DNA of 64,000 bases from Collinsella sp. UBA6357 (GTDB taxonomy: Bacteria; Actinomycetota; Coriobacteriia; Coriobacteriales; Coriobacteriaceae), in contig DJRP01000030.1 in NCBI GenBank assembly GCA_002437815.1, positions 29,154 through 93,153 on the forward strand. The letters run 5' to 3'. Shown in pieces: positions 27,351-36,505 of the stretch; the first letter of the stretch is position 1; each line of letters opens with the position of its first letter. Below the pieces are notes generated by a model that was not told where the DNA came from, ran no database searches, and saw only the letters and a program-made list of their open reading frames with translations. A program made the translations under genes and the position numbers.

Positions 27351-28457
27351 ATGGTCGAAACCTTCTTCTCCCCTTCATTTGGAAATCGTCCCTCGTACCT
27401 CGTGGGACGCGGGCAAGTGATCGCGACATTCCTCTCAGGACTCGAACAGGAGCCGGGCAACCGCGACCGCGCGATGCTCATGCTCGGCCAACGAGGCAGC
27501 GGAAAGACCGTTTTGCTTTGGGAGCTTGCCGACCGCGCGCGCAAACTCGGCTTTGTCGTCGCTACTCCTACCGTTGCCTCAGAGGACATGCTCGAACGCA
27601 TCGTTGAAAAAATACAAGAAGCGGGCGAACAGTATGTCAACAAGAGGCGGCTGCCCAAGCTCACGGGCGGCAGCCTGAGCGCTTTCGGTTTCTCGGCAGG
27701 CCTCGAGTTCACGCGCGACGTGCAGGAGACCAAAAGCTTCCAGTTCAAACTCACCCAACTGGCCCGCACGCTCACCGAGCAGGGGCACGGTATCCTGATC
27801 CTCGTCGACGAGCTTCAGGCGAACTCATCGGAGATCAGACAGCTCGTCACCGCATATCAAGAGCTCGTGGGTGAACGTTTGAATGTCGCCCTCGTCATGG
27901 CGGGACTGCCCGGCGCCGTCTCGGCCACACTTAACGACCGCGTGCTCACGTTTCTCAACCGTGCCCGCAAGGTAACGCTTGGCCCGCTCGCGCTCGGAGA
28001 CGTCGATGGCTACTACCAGCGCGCCTTTGCCGAGCTCGAGCTTGATATCCCGAGCGACCTTCGTCAGGAAGCCGCCCGTGCGACCGTAGGCTCGCCCTAT
28101 ATGATGCAGCTTGTGGGGTACAACATCGCCAACCGCTGCTCCGCCAGCAGCACGGCGACGCCGGAACAGATCGATGGGGCGATCGAAGCCTCGAAGCTCG
28201 ACTTTGAAAACGACGTGTGCGAGACAACACTCGCCGCGCTCTCGGACCAGGACGTCGCGTTCTTGGCCGCTATGACCGACGATGAGAGTGGCGCGTCCCG
28301 CATCTCCGACATCGCCGAGCGCATGTCGGTCACACCGGACTACGCGCAAAAATATCGCCGACGTCTTATCGACGCCGGCGTGATCGAAGTCGCCCGAAGG
28401 GGGTATGTCAAGTTCGCCGTCCCCTATATGGCGGATTATCTGCGAGTCCGTTACTAG
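27351..28457 (+). CDS. AAA-type ATPase with C-terminal winged helix
   Basis: A 368-residue ATPase. Walker A is GQRGSGKT (about residue 46), Walker B is ILILVDE (about 146), sensor-like VMAGLPG near 185. The last 70 residues form a winged-helix-like domain (SRISDIAERMSVTPDYAQKYRRRLIDAGVI). This arrangement is common in the archaeal-type/Orc-like ATP-binding proteins found alone or in mobile regions, with unknown action, often on DNA or in defence. ATG 27351 follows an AAAGGAAAGGA tract. No partner gene (such as a nuclease) is next to it; the neighbour downstream is convergent. I cannot assign a specific role. Confidence 0.8.
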   Translation: MVETFFSPSFGNRPSYLVGRGQVIATFLSGLEQEPGNRDRAMLMLGQRGSGKTVLLWELADRARKLGFVVATPTVASEDMLERIVEKIQEAGEQYVNKRRLPKLTGGSLSAFGFSAGLEFTRDVQETKSFQFKLTQLARTLTEQGHGILILVDELQANSSEIRQLVTAYQELVGERLNVALVMAGLPGAVSATLNDRVLTFLNRARKVTLGPLALGDVDGYYQRAFAELELDIPSDLRQEAARATVGSPYMMQLVGYNIANRCSASSTATPEQIDGAIEASKLDFENDVCETTLAALSDQDVAFLAAMTDDESGASRISDIAERMSVTPDYAQKYRRRLIDAGVIEVARRGYVKFAVPYMADYLRVRY

Positions 28458-28467
28458 GAACGACTCC

Positions 28468-29112
28468 CTAATCCACCGCGATGTCGATATTCTTGCCGAT
28501 CAGACCCACGTAGCCACCCTCGGCCGCCTTGGGGCTGTCGGCATGGCAGAGCACCCACTTGTCAGCCTTCCAGTAGCAGTAGGCGTCTCCCGCTTGGACC
28601 ATATCGTCCGCCGCAACGGGACGCGCCCCGTTGGTACCCGCCGGCAGCGCCACCATTACCTGAAAGCCGCCGTCATCGACCATGCAGGGCGTGTAGTGCA
28701 GCGTGGTGTTGAAGACCTCGACAACCTTGCCCGCCGGCACGCGGAACGCCTTGACCAGCGACGTATCGAGCTTTCCGTCCTCAATCTCCCAGCGATGCGC
28801 CACGAGCAGGATGAAGTCGCGCGCTCCAAGGTTGAACTCGCTGGCACGGTGATACTCCAGGCAGTTGAGGCGTGTGTTGTGGCCGTTGCACCAACCGAGC
28901 TGGAAGGGACGACCGCCAAACATGAGAAAGCCCAGCTTGTCGGCACCGGCGACTCCTTCGAGCTCCGGCGCACTCGCCACGTACTTGCTGCCTTCGGGCA
29001 CGGGCGTGGCGGCAAGCGCCTCAAGCACGGGCGCCGTCAGCTCGCTCGGCGCATCATTCCAAACGTTGCCGTAGGACTTGAACTCGGGATCATCGACGGA
29101 ATAGATATGCAT
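28468..29112 (-). CDS. DUF4867 family protein
   Basis: A 214-residue protein resembling the DUF4867 family, which is cupin-like and tends to lie near sugar-catabolic genes. Recognisable strands include FLMFGGRPFQLGWCNGHN near residue 65, LECLEYHRASEFN-type CLEYHRASEFN near 85, and VVEVFNTTLHYTPC near 130, giving His and Glu residues that could hold a metal or a sugar. The ATG at 29110-29112 follows AGGAG. It lies downstream of the PTS EIIBC gene on the same strand, with inverted repeat J and a terminator between. A sugar isomerase or mutarotase-like role is possible but unproven. Confidence 0.78.
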   Translation of the reverse strand: MHIYSVDDPEFKSYGNVWNDAPSELTAPVLEALAATPVPEGSKYVASAPELEGVAGADKLGFLMFGGRPFQLGWCNGHNTRLNCLEYHRASEFNLGARDFILLVAHRWEIEDGKLDTSLVKAFRVPAGKVVEVFNTTLHYTPCMVDDGGFQVMVALPAGTNGARPVAADDMVQAGDAYCYWKADKWVLCHADSPKAAEGGYVGLIGKNIDIAVD

Positions 29113-29232
29113 GTTCGCTCCTGTTCGTTTTTTCGGATCGTTACGAACATTCTAGAACACTTATTTCCGAATATGAACATTTATCGGAATGCATCCGGCA
29201 AACGGCGCTCCATGCGCTGCGATCCGTTCCAC

Positions 29233-29351
29233 AAGTGAGTGGACTTTTGAGGATCAGCCGACTATACCGGACAAGCGAGACTACAAAATCGCAGGTCACG
29301 CGATTGACGGACTCATCCATACTCGCCGAAAGCACAAAAGTCCACTCACTT
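29233..29351. repeat. Long inverted-repeat element, family 3 (copy J)
   Basis: Arms AAGTGAGTGGACTTTTG (29233-29249) and its exact complement (29335-29351), 17 bp, with an 85-base interior. The same arms with an 83-base, unrelated interior occur at 52830-52950. Confidence 0.9.
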
Positions 29352-29353
29352 AT

Positions 29354-29387
29354 AAAAGGGGCGGCCGCGCCAAAGCGCAGCCGCCCC
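29354..29387 (-). terminator. Intrinsic terminator of the PTS EIIBC gene
   Basis: GGGGCGGC / GCCGCCCC stem (29358-29365, 29380-29387) followed on the minus strand by TTTTA. It directly adjoins repeat J. The 312-base gap 29113-29424 contains only this terminator, repeat J and the DUF4867 promoter. Confidence 0.85.
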
Positions 29388-29424
29388 AGAAAACATCGTT
29401 TCGCACAATTTGAACCAGGCAAAG

Positions 29425-30852
29425 CTACTCAGCCACAGCCTCCTGCACGGCCTTCTTACGCGCAAAGCCCGGCTTTTTGGTGTAGCTCAAGAACACGAGC
29501 ACAAAGCTCGCGACGACCGCGGCGAACGACCAGAAGATCGCCCAGTACAGACCGGTCGGATCGTTGGTCGCCGGATTGACGTAAGACGAATAGCCAAAGA
29601 TGCCAAAACCCGCAAAGCGGTAGGCGCGGGCGCCGGTGAGCGACATGCCGATGCCGGTGAGACCGCTCACGATGCACGTGATCACAAAGGTGGTGCGGCG
29701 GCGCAGCGTGACGCCGTAGAGCGCGGGTTCGATCACGCCCGAGGCGGCCGGGAAGAGCGATGGGATGCAGTTGTTCTTGACGTTCTCGTCCTTGCTGCGC
29801 AGGCGGGTGGCGAGCACGGCACCGATCGCGGCGAAGTTGCAGCCGAAGGTACTCGACAGCGTGGTATCAAAGCCGATCGTCGAGAGATTGCCCATCACGA
29901 TCGGAAACACGGCGAAGTGCACGCCCGCCATAAGCACGAGCTGCCAGATGGCGCCGAGCAGAGCGGCATAGACGATTCCGTTGAGGTTCTCGAGCCACGT
30001 GAGCGCGGAGGAGAGCACGTTGGTGAGCGCCGTCACCGCCGGGCCCACGGCAAGTATCGCCAGCACAAACGTCACCGAGCAGGTAATGAGCGGCACGACG
30101 AACGTCTTGGCCTTGTCGGGGATAAAGCGCTTGTAGCGCTTCTCGAACCAGCCCGCAAAAGCGATCGCCACGATGATGGGGATAGCCGTCGTGGAGTAAT
30201 CACCGCTGGGCGGCATCATGACGGGAATGCCGAAGAGGCTGTCGTGGGCGGCGGTCGATGCCTGCAGCAGGCTCGGATACATCATGCCGGCACCGATGGC
30301 CAAACCCTCGATGACGGGAAGATCGAAATGCCTGGAAGCGGTGTAGGCCAAAAGGATCGGCATGTAATAGAAGAAGCCGTCGGCAAGCGAGTACAGGATG
30401 ACGTACGTCGAGCTGTCGGTAGGCAGGATGCCAGCCACGGCGAGCAGCGGCAACAACCCTTTGAACATACCGAGGGCGGCGATGACGCCCAGATAGGGCG
30501 CGAAGATCGCCGTCATCATCGCGAAGAACCGCTGCAGCGGGGTCTGGCGCATGTGTGGCACGTCGTCGCCCTCGTCGACGTCGATGGCGCCGGCACCGGT
30601 GATGCCCGCGACCTTGCAGACCGCGTCGTAGACCGGCGTGACGTGCGAGCCGATAATGACCTGCGTCTGCCCGGCGACGTTGAAGAGCCCGGCGACGCCC
30701 GGCGTGGCCTTGAGCTCCTCGGTCTGCACCTTGCCGTTGTCCTTCAGGACAAAACGCAATCTGGTCACGCAGTGCGTGAGGGAGCCGATGTTCGCCGGTC
30801 CGCCCACCAACTCGACGATTGTCCGCGCCAGCGGTTCGTAATCCGTTGCCAT
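29425..30852 (-). CDS. PTS EIIBC permease
   Basis: A 475-residue permease of the glucose/sucrose/beta-glucoside superfamily. EIIB has its phospho-Cys in SLTHCVTRLRFVLKD (about residue 28); EIIC follows with about ten hydrophobic segments and the signature SGVIEPALYGV near 390, more divergent than in the two other permeases here. No EIIA domain is present. The ATG at 30850-30852 follows GAGG. It is the last of a minus-strand run that includes luxS, an FGGY kinase, split transketolase and a sugar isomerase, but repeat H and gaps make co-transcription over the whole run uncertain. The substrate is unknown. Confidence 0.93.
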   Translation of the reverse strand: MATDYEPLARTIVELVGGPANIGSLTHCVTRLRFVLKDNGKVQTEELKATPGVAGLFNVAGQTQVIIGSHVTPVYDAVCKVAGITGAGAIDVDEGDDVPHMRQTPLQRFFAMMTAIFAPYLGVIAALGMFKGLLPLLAVAGILPTDSSTYVILYSLADGFFYYMPILLAYTASRHFDLPVIEGLAIGAGMMYPSLLQASTAAHDSLFGIPVMMPPSGDYSTTAIPIIVAIAFAGWFEKRYKRFIPDKAKTFVVPLITCSVTFVLAILAVGPAVTALTNVLSSALTWLENLNGIVYAALLGAIWQLVLMAGVHFAVFPIVMGNLSTIGFDTTLSSTFGCNFAAIGAVLATRLRSKDENVKNNCIPSLFPAASGVIEPALYGVTLRRRTTFVITCIVSGLTGIGMSLTGARAYRFAGFGIFGYSSYVNPATNDPTGLYWAIFWSFAAVVASFVLVFLSYTKKPGFARKKAVQEAVAE

Positions 30853-30942
30853 ATGCCTACCTCGTCATGTTCCTAAACGTTGAACAAACTATCGGGGCAA
30901 AGCATACCGAGCCCAGCGCATCAAAAGCGTAACGAGCCGCTC

Positions 30943-31431
30943 CTAGGCCGTCTGGTAATGCAGGTGCTTCTCGTCGATGTCCGCCAGATCGCGGTCGAGG
31001 TAGCGGCGGGCGAGCCAGTTTGCCATGGGCAGGTTCTGATCGAGGTAGTTGCCACACTCCTCGGGCGCGGCGCCGGGAACGGCGCCTTCGAAACCGGCGA
31101 CGAACTCGAAGAGCTCGCGCACGAGCGGCAGGATCTCCTCACTCGTCACCTCGCCAAAAACCACCAGATAAAAGCCGGTGCGACAGCCCATGGGGCCAAA
31201 ATAGACAATACGGCTCGACCAGGTGGCATGGTTGCGCAAAAACGTCGCACCCAGGTGCTCGATCGTGTGGCACTCGGCGGTGTTCATGACCGGCTCCATA
31301 TTGGGACGGGTCAGGCGCAGGTCGAACGTGGTCACCGCGGCGCCGGTCGCCGGGTCGCGGTCGATACGGCTCACGTAGACACCCGGCTCAAGCAGCAGAT
31401 GGTTGACGGAAAAGCTGGCGATACGCTCCAT
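30943..31431 (-). CDS. luxS: S-ribosylhomocysteine lyase
   Basis: A 162-residue LuxS. It converts S-ribosylhomocysteine to homocysteine and DPD, the AI-2 precursor, in the activated methyl cycle. The metal site is intact: HTIEH near residue 55 and the third ligand Cys within APEECGNYLDQN near 127. The N-terminal SFSVNHLLLEPGVYVSR and the GCRTGFYL segment near 82 also match. ATG 31429-31431 follows GAGGAGG. It lies 90 bases upstream of a PTS gene and downstream of a sugar-kinase gene, with the inverted repeat H between; no pfs or luxPQ-like gene is near. Confidence 0.97.
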   Translation of the reverse strand: MERIASFSVNHLLLEPGVYVSRIDRDPATGAAVTTFDLRLTRPNMEPVMNTAECHTIEHLGATFLRNHATWSSRIVYFGPMGCRTGFYLVVFGEVTSEEILPLVRELFEFVAGFEGAVPGAAPEECGNYLDQNLPMANWLARRYLDRDLADIDEKHLHYQTA

Positions 31432-31454
31432 GGCGGCCTCCTCGGTCGATGCGT

Positions 31455-31538
31455 TATTTAGGACGGGGTCAATTTGCGCATCCGGCATCCGGTACGTACC
31501 AGATGGCCGGATGCGCATCGTGGACCCCGTCCTAAATA
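31455..31538. repeat. Long inverted-repeat element, family 2 (copy H)
   Basis: Outer arms TATTTAGGACGGGGTC (31455-31470) and its exact complement (31523-31538), inner arms TGCGCATCCGGC/GCCGGATGCGCA (31475-31486, 31506-31517) and a central palindrome GGTACGTACC. The right arm contains the stop codon of the kinase gene. The outer arm recurs at 37764. Confidence 0.9.
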
Positions 31539-33019
31539 TACGCGATGGTGGCGGCGAGGGCGTGGCGCCATCCGGCGATCTTGGCCGCACGCGTCTCGTC
31601 GTCCATCGAGGGCTCGACCACGCCGCGCGCGCCGTAGACGTTGACCACGTCGCGTGTGTACATCCCGAGCGCGATGCCGCAGGTCCAAGCCGCACCCAGA
31701 CCGCTCATCTCGTCGTTGCTGGCGATACGGATCGGCGAGCCCGTAAGGTCGCTCTCGAACTGCATGAGATAGGCGTCGCGCGTGGGGCCGCCGTCGACGC
31801 GCAGCTCGGCAAGGGCTGCGCCAGAATCCTCGACCATCGCATCGATCACGTCGAAGATCTGGTAGGCGATCGACTCGTCGGCCGCCTTCACGAACTCCGC
31901 GCGCCCGGTAGTGCGCGTCATGCCGAAGACGCAGCCCTCGGCGTCACTCGCCCAATGCGGTGCGCCCAGGCCGGTGAAGGCCGGCACGAAGTACACATGG
32001 CTCGTAGGGTTTGCCGCATAGCAGAGATCGGTGACTTCCTCAGGGTTGTCGATAAGTTCCAGGTCGTCGCGCAGCCACGTCTTGACGGCGCCGGCATAGC
32101 TTACGTTGCCCTCGAGCACGTACTCGGTCACTCCGCCCATACGCCAGGCAAGCGAGCTCGAAAGCCCGTGCGAGGAAGCCACAAACGCATCACCGACGTT
32201 CATCATGACCGAGCTGCCGGTGCCATAGGTGGCCTTTGCCATGCCGCGGCTATGGCATCCCTGGGCAAAGAGCGCCGCGTGAGAATCGCCGAGCACGCCG
32301 TGGATGGGCACGGATGCTGGCAAAAAGCCGCCCAGGTCCGTGGTGCCGAACAACCCGTCGGAATCCGTGACCGTGGGCAGGCACACCGAATCGATGCCGA
32401 AATCCCGGCAGATCTGCTCGCTCCAGCAGCCGTGGCGCAGATCGAACAGCTGCGTGCGGCTGGCGTTGGACCAGTCGCAGCGAAACTCCGCTCCGCCCGT
32501 GAGCGTCCAGACCACCCAGGCGTCGATAGTGCCCAGGCACAGTTCCCCTGCCGCCGCGGCCTCGGCAGCTGCCGGGACGTTAGCCAGAATCCAGGCCATC
32601 TTACCCGCGGGATAGTAGGGCGAGAGCACCAGACCCGTCACGTCGCGCACGCGCTCGGCCACGCCCTCGCGAGCGGCCAGGCCATCGCATAGTTCGCGGG
32701 CGCGGGCACACTGCCACACCACGGCATCGCACACCGGCTCGCCCGTCACGCGGTTCCAGGCAACCGTGGTCTCGCGTTGGTTGGAGATGCCGACACCTGC
32801 GATATCGGCGGGATCGACCCCCGTCTCTTCCACCACGGCGCGCGCCACGGCCAGCACGTTGGCCGCGATCTCGGCCGGATCATGGCTCACCCAGCCGGCC
32901 TCGTTGACGATCTGCCTATGCGCACGGTCGCAGCGGTGAATCAGATGCCCGCCCTCATCCACCAGCAAGGCCTTGGTGCCCTGCGTGGACTGATCGATAC
33001 CGATGATGTAGCGGCCCAT
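31532..33019 (-). CDS. FGGY-family carbohydrate kinase
   Basis: A 495-residue sugar kinase of the FGGY family, close in pattern to glycerol and pentulose kinases. It has YIIGIDQSTQGTKALLVDEGG at the start (shown here as the first phosphate loop, residues 4-24), VGISNQRETTVAWN near 82 and the ADP-binding YGTGSSVMMNVG near 270. The FGGY signature region (SYAGAVKTWLRDD near 315) is present. ATG at 33017-33019 follows AAGGGG. It lies directly downstream of the split transketolase and FucI-like isomerase genes on the same strand, which points to a ketopentose such as a pentulose, possibly apulose, rather than glycerol. A hairpin (33042-33080) separates it from the transketolase gene. Confidence 0.88.
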   Translation of the reverse strand: MGRYIIGIDQSTQGTKALLVDEGGHLIHRCDRAHRQIVNEAGWVSHDPAEIAANVLAVARAVVEETGVDPADIAGVGISNQRETTVAWNRVTGEPVCDAVVWQCARARELCDGLAAREGVAERVRDVTGLVLSPYYPAGKMAWILANVPAAAEAAAAGELCLGTIDAWVVWTLTGGAEFRCDWSNASRTQLFDLRHGCWSEQICRDFGIDSVCLPTVTDSDGLFGTTDLGGFLPASVPIHGVLGDSHAALFAQGCHSRGMAKATYGTGSSVMMNVGDAFVASSHGLSSSLAWRMGGVTEYVLEGNVSYAGAVKTWLRDDLELIDNPEEVTDLCYAANPTSHVYFVPAFTGLGAPHWASDAEGCVFGMTRTTGRAEFVKAADESIAYQIFDVIDAMVEDSGAALAELRVDGGPTRDAYLMQFESDLTGSPIRIASNDEMSGLGAAWTCGIALGMYTRDVVNVYGARGVVEPSMDDETRAAKIAGWRHALAATIAYI

Positions 33020-33041
33020 GGCCACCCCTTTCAAGTAAAGA

Positions 33042-33080
33042 AAGACGGCGGGCCGGCTCACGGGAGCGGCCAGCCGTCTT
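33042..33080 (-). terminator. Intra-operon hairpin (attenuating terminator)
   Basis: AAGACGGC / GCCGTCTT (33042-33049, 33073-33080) with inner GGCCGG-like pairing; on the minus strand it is followed by TCTTTAC, a weak T-run. It lies between the transketolase C-subunit and the kinase gene, so it could lower expression of downstream genes. Confidence 0.55.
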
Positions 33081-33122
33081 TTGGTTAAGCTCGTCTTTTG
33101 AGCAACGGATGATCCCCTTGCC

Positions 33123-34064
33123 CTATTTCTCGGGAAGGAACTCGGCAACCGTCTTGGCAATGCCTTCGCCGGTGAGCCCGTAGTGGGCGAAGACCTCGGG
33201 CGAGGTGCCGGTGATGACCGGCGCGTCGGGCAGAGAGAGGCACTTGACCGGGCGCGGGCAGCGCTCGCCCACGACCTGCGCGACCATGGAGCCCAGACCG
33301 CCGAAGGGGCTGTGCTCCTCGACCGTCACCACGGCACGGGCGCCCGTCGCGACCTTGACGACGGCCTCGGCGTCGAGCGGCTTCACGCAGTACATGTCGA
33401 GCACGGTAGCCGAGATGCCCTGCTCGGCGAGCAGGTCGGCGGCGTCGATAGCAGGCTTGACCATCTCGCCGCAGGCAACGATGGCCACGTCGGAACCCTC
33501 GCGCACCCAGGTGGCGCGATCGAGCTCGAAGGGCACGTCCTGCTCGGTATAAATGTCCTCGACCGGGTTGCGGCCGATACGGATATAGGCCGGCTTCTCG
33601 TCCTTAAGCAGCGCACGCACAAGCGCAGCGGTCTGGAAGCGGTCGCTCGGGGCGTAGACGCGCATATTGGGAATCGCGCTCATGGCCGCGTAATCCTGGC
33701 AGGAGTGATGGCTCATGCCCAGCGCGCCGTAGGACACGCCCGAGGAGATGCCGATCAGCTTGACATTGGTGTTGGAGTAGGCGACATCGACCTTGCACTG
33801 CTCATAGGAGCGGGCAGCGATGAACGATGCCGGCGAGGCGGCCCAGGCCTTCTTGCCGCAGGCGGCAAGACCGGCCGAGATGCTCACCAGATCCTGCTCG
33901 GCGATACCCACCTCGATAGCCTGCTCGGGATACTGCTCGAAAAACGGCGTGAGCGAGGCGGAGCCGCGCGAGTCCGAGCACAGGACCACGAGGTCTTTGT
34001 CGGTCGCGGCGGCCTCGAGCAGGGTATCGCAGATAGCCTTGCGATTAGCGATCTTGTTAGCCAT
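33123..34064 (-). CDS. Transketolase, C-terminal subunit
   Basis: A 313-residue protein equal to the pyrimidine-binding and C-terminal domains of transketolase. Visible: EVGIAEQDLVSISAGLAACGKK (about residues 50-70, with the Glu that activates thiamine diphosphate), SHHSCQDYAAMSAIPNMRV near 118, and the C-terminal domain VLDMYCVKPLDAEAV near 215. It pairs with the N-terminal subunit whose gene overlaps it by eight bases, a sign of translational coupling. ATG 34062-34064 follows AAGGAGG. The pair is embedded between an isomerase and a kinase gene, so it may serve a specialised sugar pathway rather than the general pentose phosphate pathway. Confidence 0.92.
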   Translation of the reverse strand: MANKIANRKAICDTLLEAAATDKDLVVLCSDSRGSASLTPFFEQYPEQAIEVGIAEQDLVSISAGLAACGKKAWAASPASFIAARSYEQCKVDVAYSNTNVKLIGISSGVSYGALGMSHHSCQDYAAMSAIPNMRVYAPSDRFQTAALVRALLKDEKPAYIRIGRNPVEDIYTEQDVPFELDRATWVREGSDVAIVACGEMVKPAIDAADLLAEQGISATVLDMYCVKPLDAEAVVKVATGARAVVTVEEHSPFGGLGSMVAQVVGERCPRPVKCLSLPDAPVITGTSPEVFAHYGLTGEGIAKTVAEFLPEK

Positions 34065-34893
34065 TGATGGCCTCCTTGTGAGCAGCAAAATCGGCGACGA
34101 TCTGAGCGTACTCCTCGTCGTTGGGCAGATGGTGATGCCAGCTGGCCTTGTTCTCCATGACCGGGGAGCCGTAGCCCTTCACCGTGTTGAGGATGATGGC
34201 CGTGGGCTTGCCCTTCGTCTCGGCGGCAAGCGTCAGCGCGGCGTCGATGGCCTGGATGTCGTTACCGGGAATGGACAGCACGTTCCACCCAAAGGCCGCC
34301 CAGCGCTCCTCCTGGGAGTCCTGCTTCATGACGTCCTCGGTGTTACCGCTGATCTGCAGACGGTTGCGGTCGACGAGCGCGCACAGGTTGTCGAGCTTGT
34401 AGTTGCCGCCGCTCATGGCACCTTCCCAAACAGAGCCCTCGGCCAGCTCGCCATCGCCCATGATGGTGTAGACGCGGTAGTCGCGACCGTCCATCTTGCC
34501 GGCGAGCGCCATGCCCACCGCCACGGGCAGGCCGTGGCCGAGCGAACCGGAGTTCATCTCGATACCGCACAACTTGTTGTTGGGGTGACCGATATAGGGG
34601 CTGCCGAACTTGGAGAAACGCGCCTTGACGTCATCGAGGTCCAAAAAGCCCTCGTGGCACAGCACGGCGTAGTACGCCTCCATGGCGTGGCCCTTGGACA
34701 GCACAAAGCGGTCGCGGTCGGGATCGTCGACCGTAGCGGGCGTGATGTTGAGATGGTTGGCATACAGGGTCATGAGCGCGTCGATCACCGACATGTCGCC
34801 GCCGATATGACCGCCGGCGCCGGCCATGATGATGTCGACACAGTCGCGGCGCAGGTCCCAGCGCAGGGACTCAAGCTCTTCGATAGTTGCCAC
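34057..34893 (-). CDS. Transketolase, N-terminal (thiamine diphosphate-binding) subunit
   Basis: A 278-residue subunit carrying the ThDP-binding domain: GHIGGDMSVIDALMTLY (about 29-45), VLSKGHAMEAYY (about 68-79), GSLGHGLPVAVGMALAG near 117, and the GDG..N motif GDGELAEGSVWEGAM near 148 with the later LVDRN. Start is a GTG (34891-34893) behind AAGGGAG with a six-base spacer. It overlaps the C-subunit gene and lies 44 bases after the isomerase gene. Split transketolases of this kind occur in dedicated sugar pathways, including the apulose-4-phosphate transketolase, as well as in general metabolism; which applies here is not decided by sequence. Confidence 0.92.
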   Translation of the reverse strand: MATIEELESLRWDLRRDCVDIIMAGAGGHIGGDMSVIDALMTLYANHLNITPATVDDPDRDRFVLSKGHAMEAYYAVLCHEGFLDLDDVKARFSKFGSPYIGHPNNKLCGIEMNSGSLGHGLPVAVGMALAGKMDGRDYRVYTIMGDGELAEGSVWEGAMSGGNYKLDNLCALVDRNRLQISGNTEDVMKQDSQEERWAAFGWNVLSIPGNDIQAIDAALTLAAETKGKPTAIILNTVKGYGSPVMENKASWHHHLPNDEEYAQIVADFAAHKEAING

Positions 34894-34937
34894 GAAAAAC
34901 TCCCTTCAGAGTGTTGCTAAGCAGATGGACGAGGTCG

Positions 34938-36338
34938 TTACTCCCCGCGGAGATAGGCCTTGACGTCCTCCTCGATGGGGTCGTACAGATCGGGCTGAAT
35001 GCCGATGTACTTGCAGGCCTCGTAGAGCACCGGCACCACGTTGGCATGGATGGCCACGCAGTGGTGGATGTAGGGGCCCTCGACGATCTTGGCCTCGAGG
35101 CGCTTGAGGTTGTCGACCTCGACCCACAGATACGTGCCCATGCCGGCCGGGCCGTCGATGCCGCGGGCGTTGCCCAGCAGCAGCGAGTACTCGCCGTTGT
35201 CGCCGTCGAAGCGGGCCAGGGTCAGATCGCCGTGCTTGGCCTCGGCGGTCAGCGCGCCGGGATGGTCGAAGGCCAGCGGATAGGTGAGCTTGGGCTTGAC
35301 GGAGGCGCAGCTGCAGGGCCACGGGCCGCAGTGCTGCAGCAGCTCGCCGTTCTCGTTGTCGGGATGACGCACGGTCCAGTCGGCGAACATGCCGCGGTGA
35401 CGGCCCAGGTCGGCCGCCTCGACCATAAGCGCGGTGATGGCGCCATGGATATCGGTCTCGCAGACGATGGGGATACCCATCTCGTTGAGAATGGCGTTGG
35501 CGGCACAGGGCATGATGCCCAGCTCGTCCTGCAGCGCGTTCCAGCACTGGATGGCGCCGGCGTTGCAGCCATACTTCTCGGTCAGGCGCTTCATAGCGAT
35601 GGCCAGACCGGCCACGGCGGGCACCTTGTCCTCGGGGATGCAGATCTCGAAGCTCTCGTTGATATGGGCGAGCATGGCGTCCATGGCCTGCGTGTCGGCC
35701 TGGGCGTCGCGCACGGCCTGCACGAGCTCGGTCATGGGGATGGGCGAAAGCTGGATGTTGAATTTCTCGAGCAGCTCGCCCTCGTTGCACATGGTCGACC
35801 AGAAGTCGAACGGACGCGTGGACATCTGCAGGATACGGGTGTGCTTGAAGGTCTTGACCACGTTGCACACGGCCAAGAAGTCCCAGACACCGCGCTCGAA
35901 CTCGGGATCGGTCAGGCGGCAGTTGGTCATATAGGTAAAGGGCACCTGGAAGCGACGCAGAACCTTGCCGGTGGCAAACAGACCGCACTGGCTGTCGCGC
36001 AGACGGGTGCCGTCGGGCTCGGGGCGCTCGTCACGCGGCCCCCACAAAAGTACCGGCAGGCCGAGCTCTCGCGCCAGACGGGCGCAGACGTACTCGGTGC
36101 CAAAGTTGGCGTGGCACAGCATGATGCCGTCGACACCCGCCGAGCGGAACTTCTTGACGATGGGCTCGATGTGACTGTCGTCGAACAGCAGCCCCTCGTC
36201 GTTGATGTCGTCGATATCGACGATATCGACGCCGATCTCGCGCAGTCGGTCGGCGGTGAGCCCACGGTACTTGACCGCATCGGGCGCGCTGAAGATGCTG
36301 CGGCGCGTGGGCACAAAGCCGAGCTTGATCTTATCCAT
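34938..36338 (-). CDS. L-fucose/L-arabinose isomerase-fold sugar isomerase
   Basis: A 466-residue protein of the FucI/AraA-like fold. The N-terminal Rossmann-like domain begins IKLGFVPTRRSIFS and contains the metal-site neighbourhood FGTEYVCARLARELGLPVLLWGPRDE near residue 80-105 (only the segment names are used here). A later Glu/Asp pair (CETDIHGAITALM near 290; FADWTVRHPDNENGE near 322) and the His in IHHCVAIHANVVPV near 420 are candidate metal ligands. It should interconvert an aldose and a ketose. ATG follows AGGGGAGGAC. It opens a minus-strand operon with split transketolase and FGGY kinase, with LacI-like operators in front. The sugar is unknown; a pentose is likely. Confidence 0.85.
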   Translation of the reverse strand: MDKIKLGFVPTRRSIFSAPDAVKYRGLTADRLREIGVDIVDIDDINDEGLLFDDSHIEPIVKKFRSAGVDGIMLCHANFGTEYVCARLARELGLPVLLWGPRDERPEPDGTRLRDSQCGLFATGKVLRRFQVPFTYMTNCRLTDPEFERGVWDFLAVCNVVKTFKHTRILQMSTRPFDFWSTMCNEGELLEKFNIQLSPIPMTELVQAVRDAQADTQAMDAMLAHINESFEICIPEDKVPAVAGLAIAMKRLTEKYGCNAGAIQCWNALQDELGIMPCAANAILNEMGIPIVCETDIHGAITALMVEAADLGRHRGMFADWTVRHPDNENGELLQHCGPWPCSCASVKPKLTYPLAFDHPGALTAEAKHGDLTLARFDGDNGEYSLLLGNARGIDGPAGMGTYLWVEVDNLKRLEAKIVEGPYIHHCVAIHANVVPVLYEACKYIGIQPDLYDPIEEDVKAYLRGE

Positions 36339-36365
36339 GTATGTCCTCCCCTATACACAGGCGTT

Positions 36366-36430
36366 TAGCAAACAAAGCCATCGCATGTTTTGTTCTGTTT
36401 ACTAAATGTTTTACTCTGCTGTTTAGGAGT
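36366..36430. promoter_or_regulatory. LacI-type operator cluster before the isomerase operon
   Basis: This stretch has repeated GTTTA/TAAAC halves: TTTAGCAAACAAA (36364-36376), GTTTACTAAATGTTTTAC (36397-36414) and GTTTAGGAGTTTAG (36421-36434). The TAAATGTTT core is shared with the site upstream of the lacI gene (37677-37688). A role in sugar induction is inferred. Confidence 0.55.
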
Positions 36431-36505
36431 TTAGCGCTAGATACCCGCAAACGGTAGATAAATCAGGCTAAACGGTATGTAAACAATCCAAATGCAAACG
36501 GTGCA

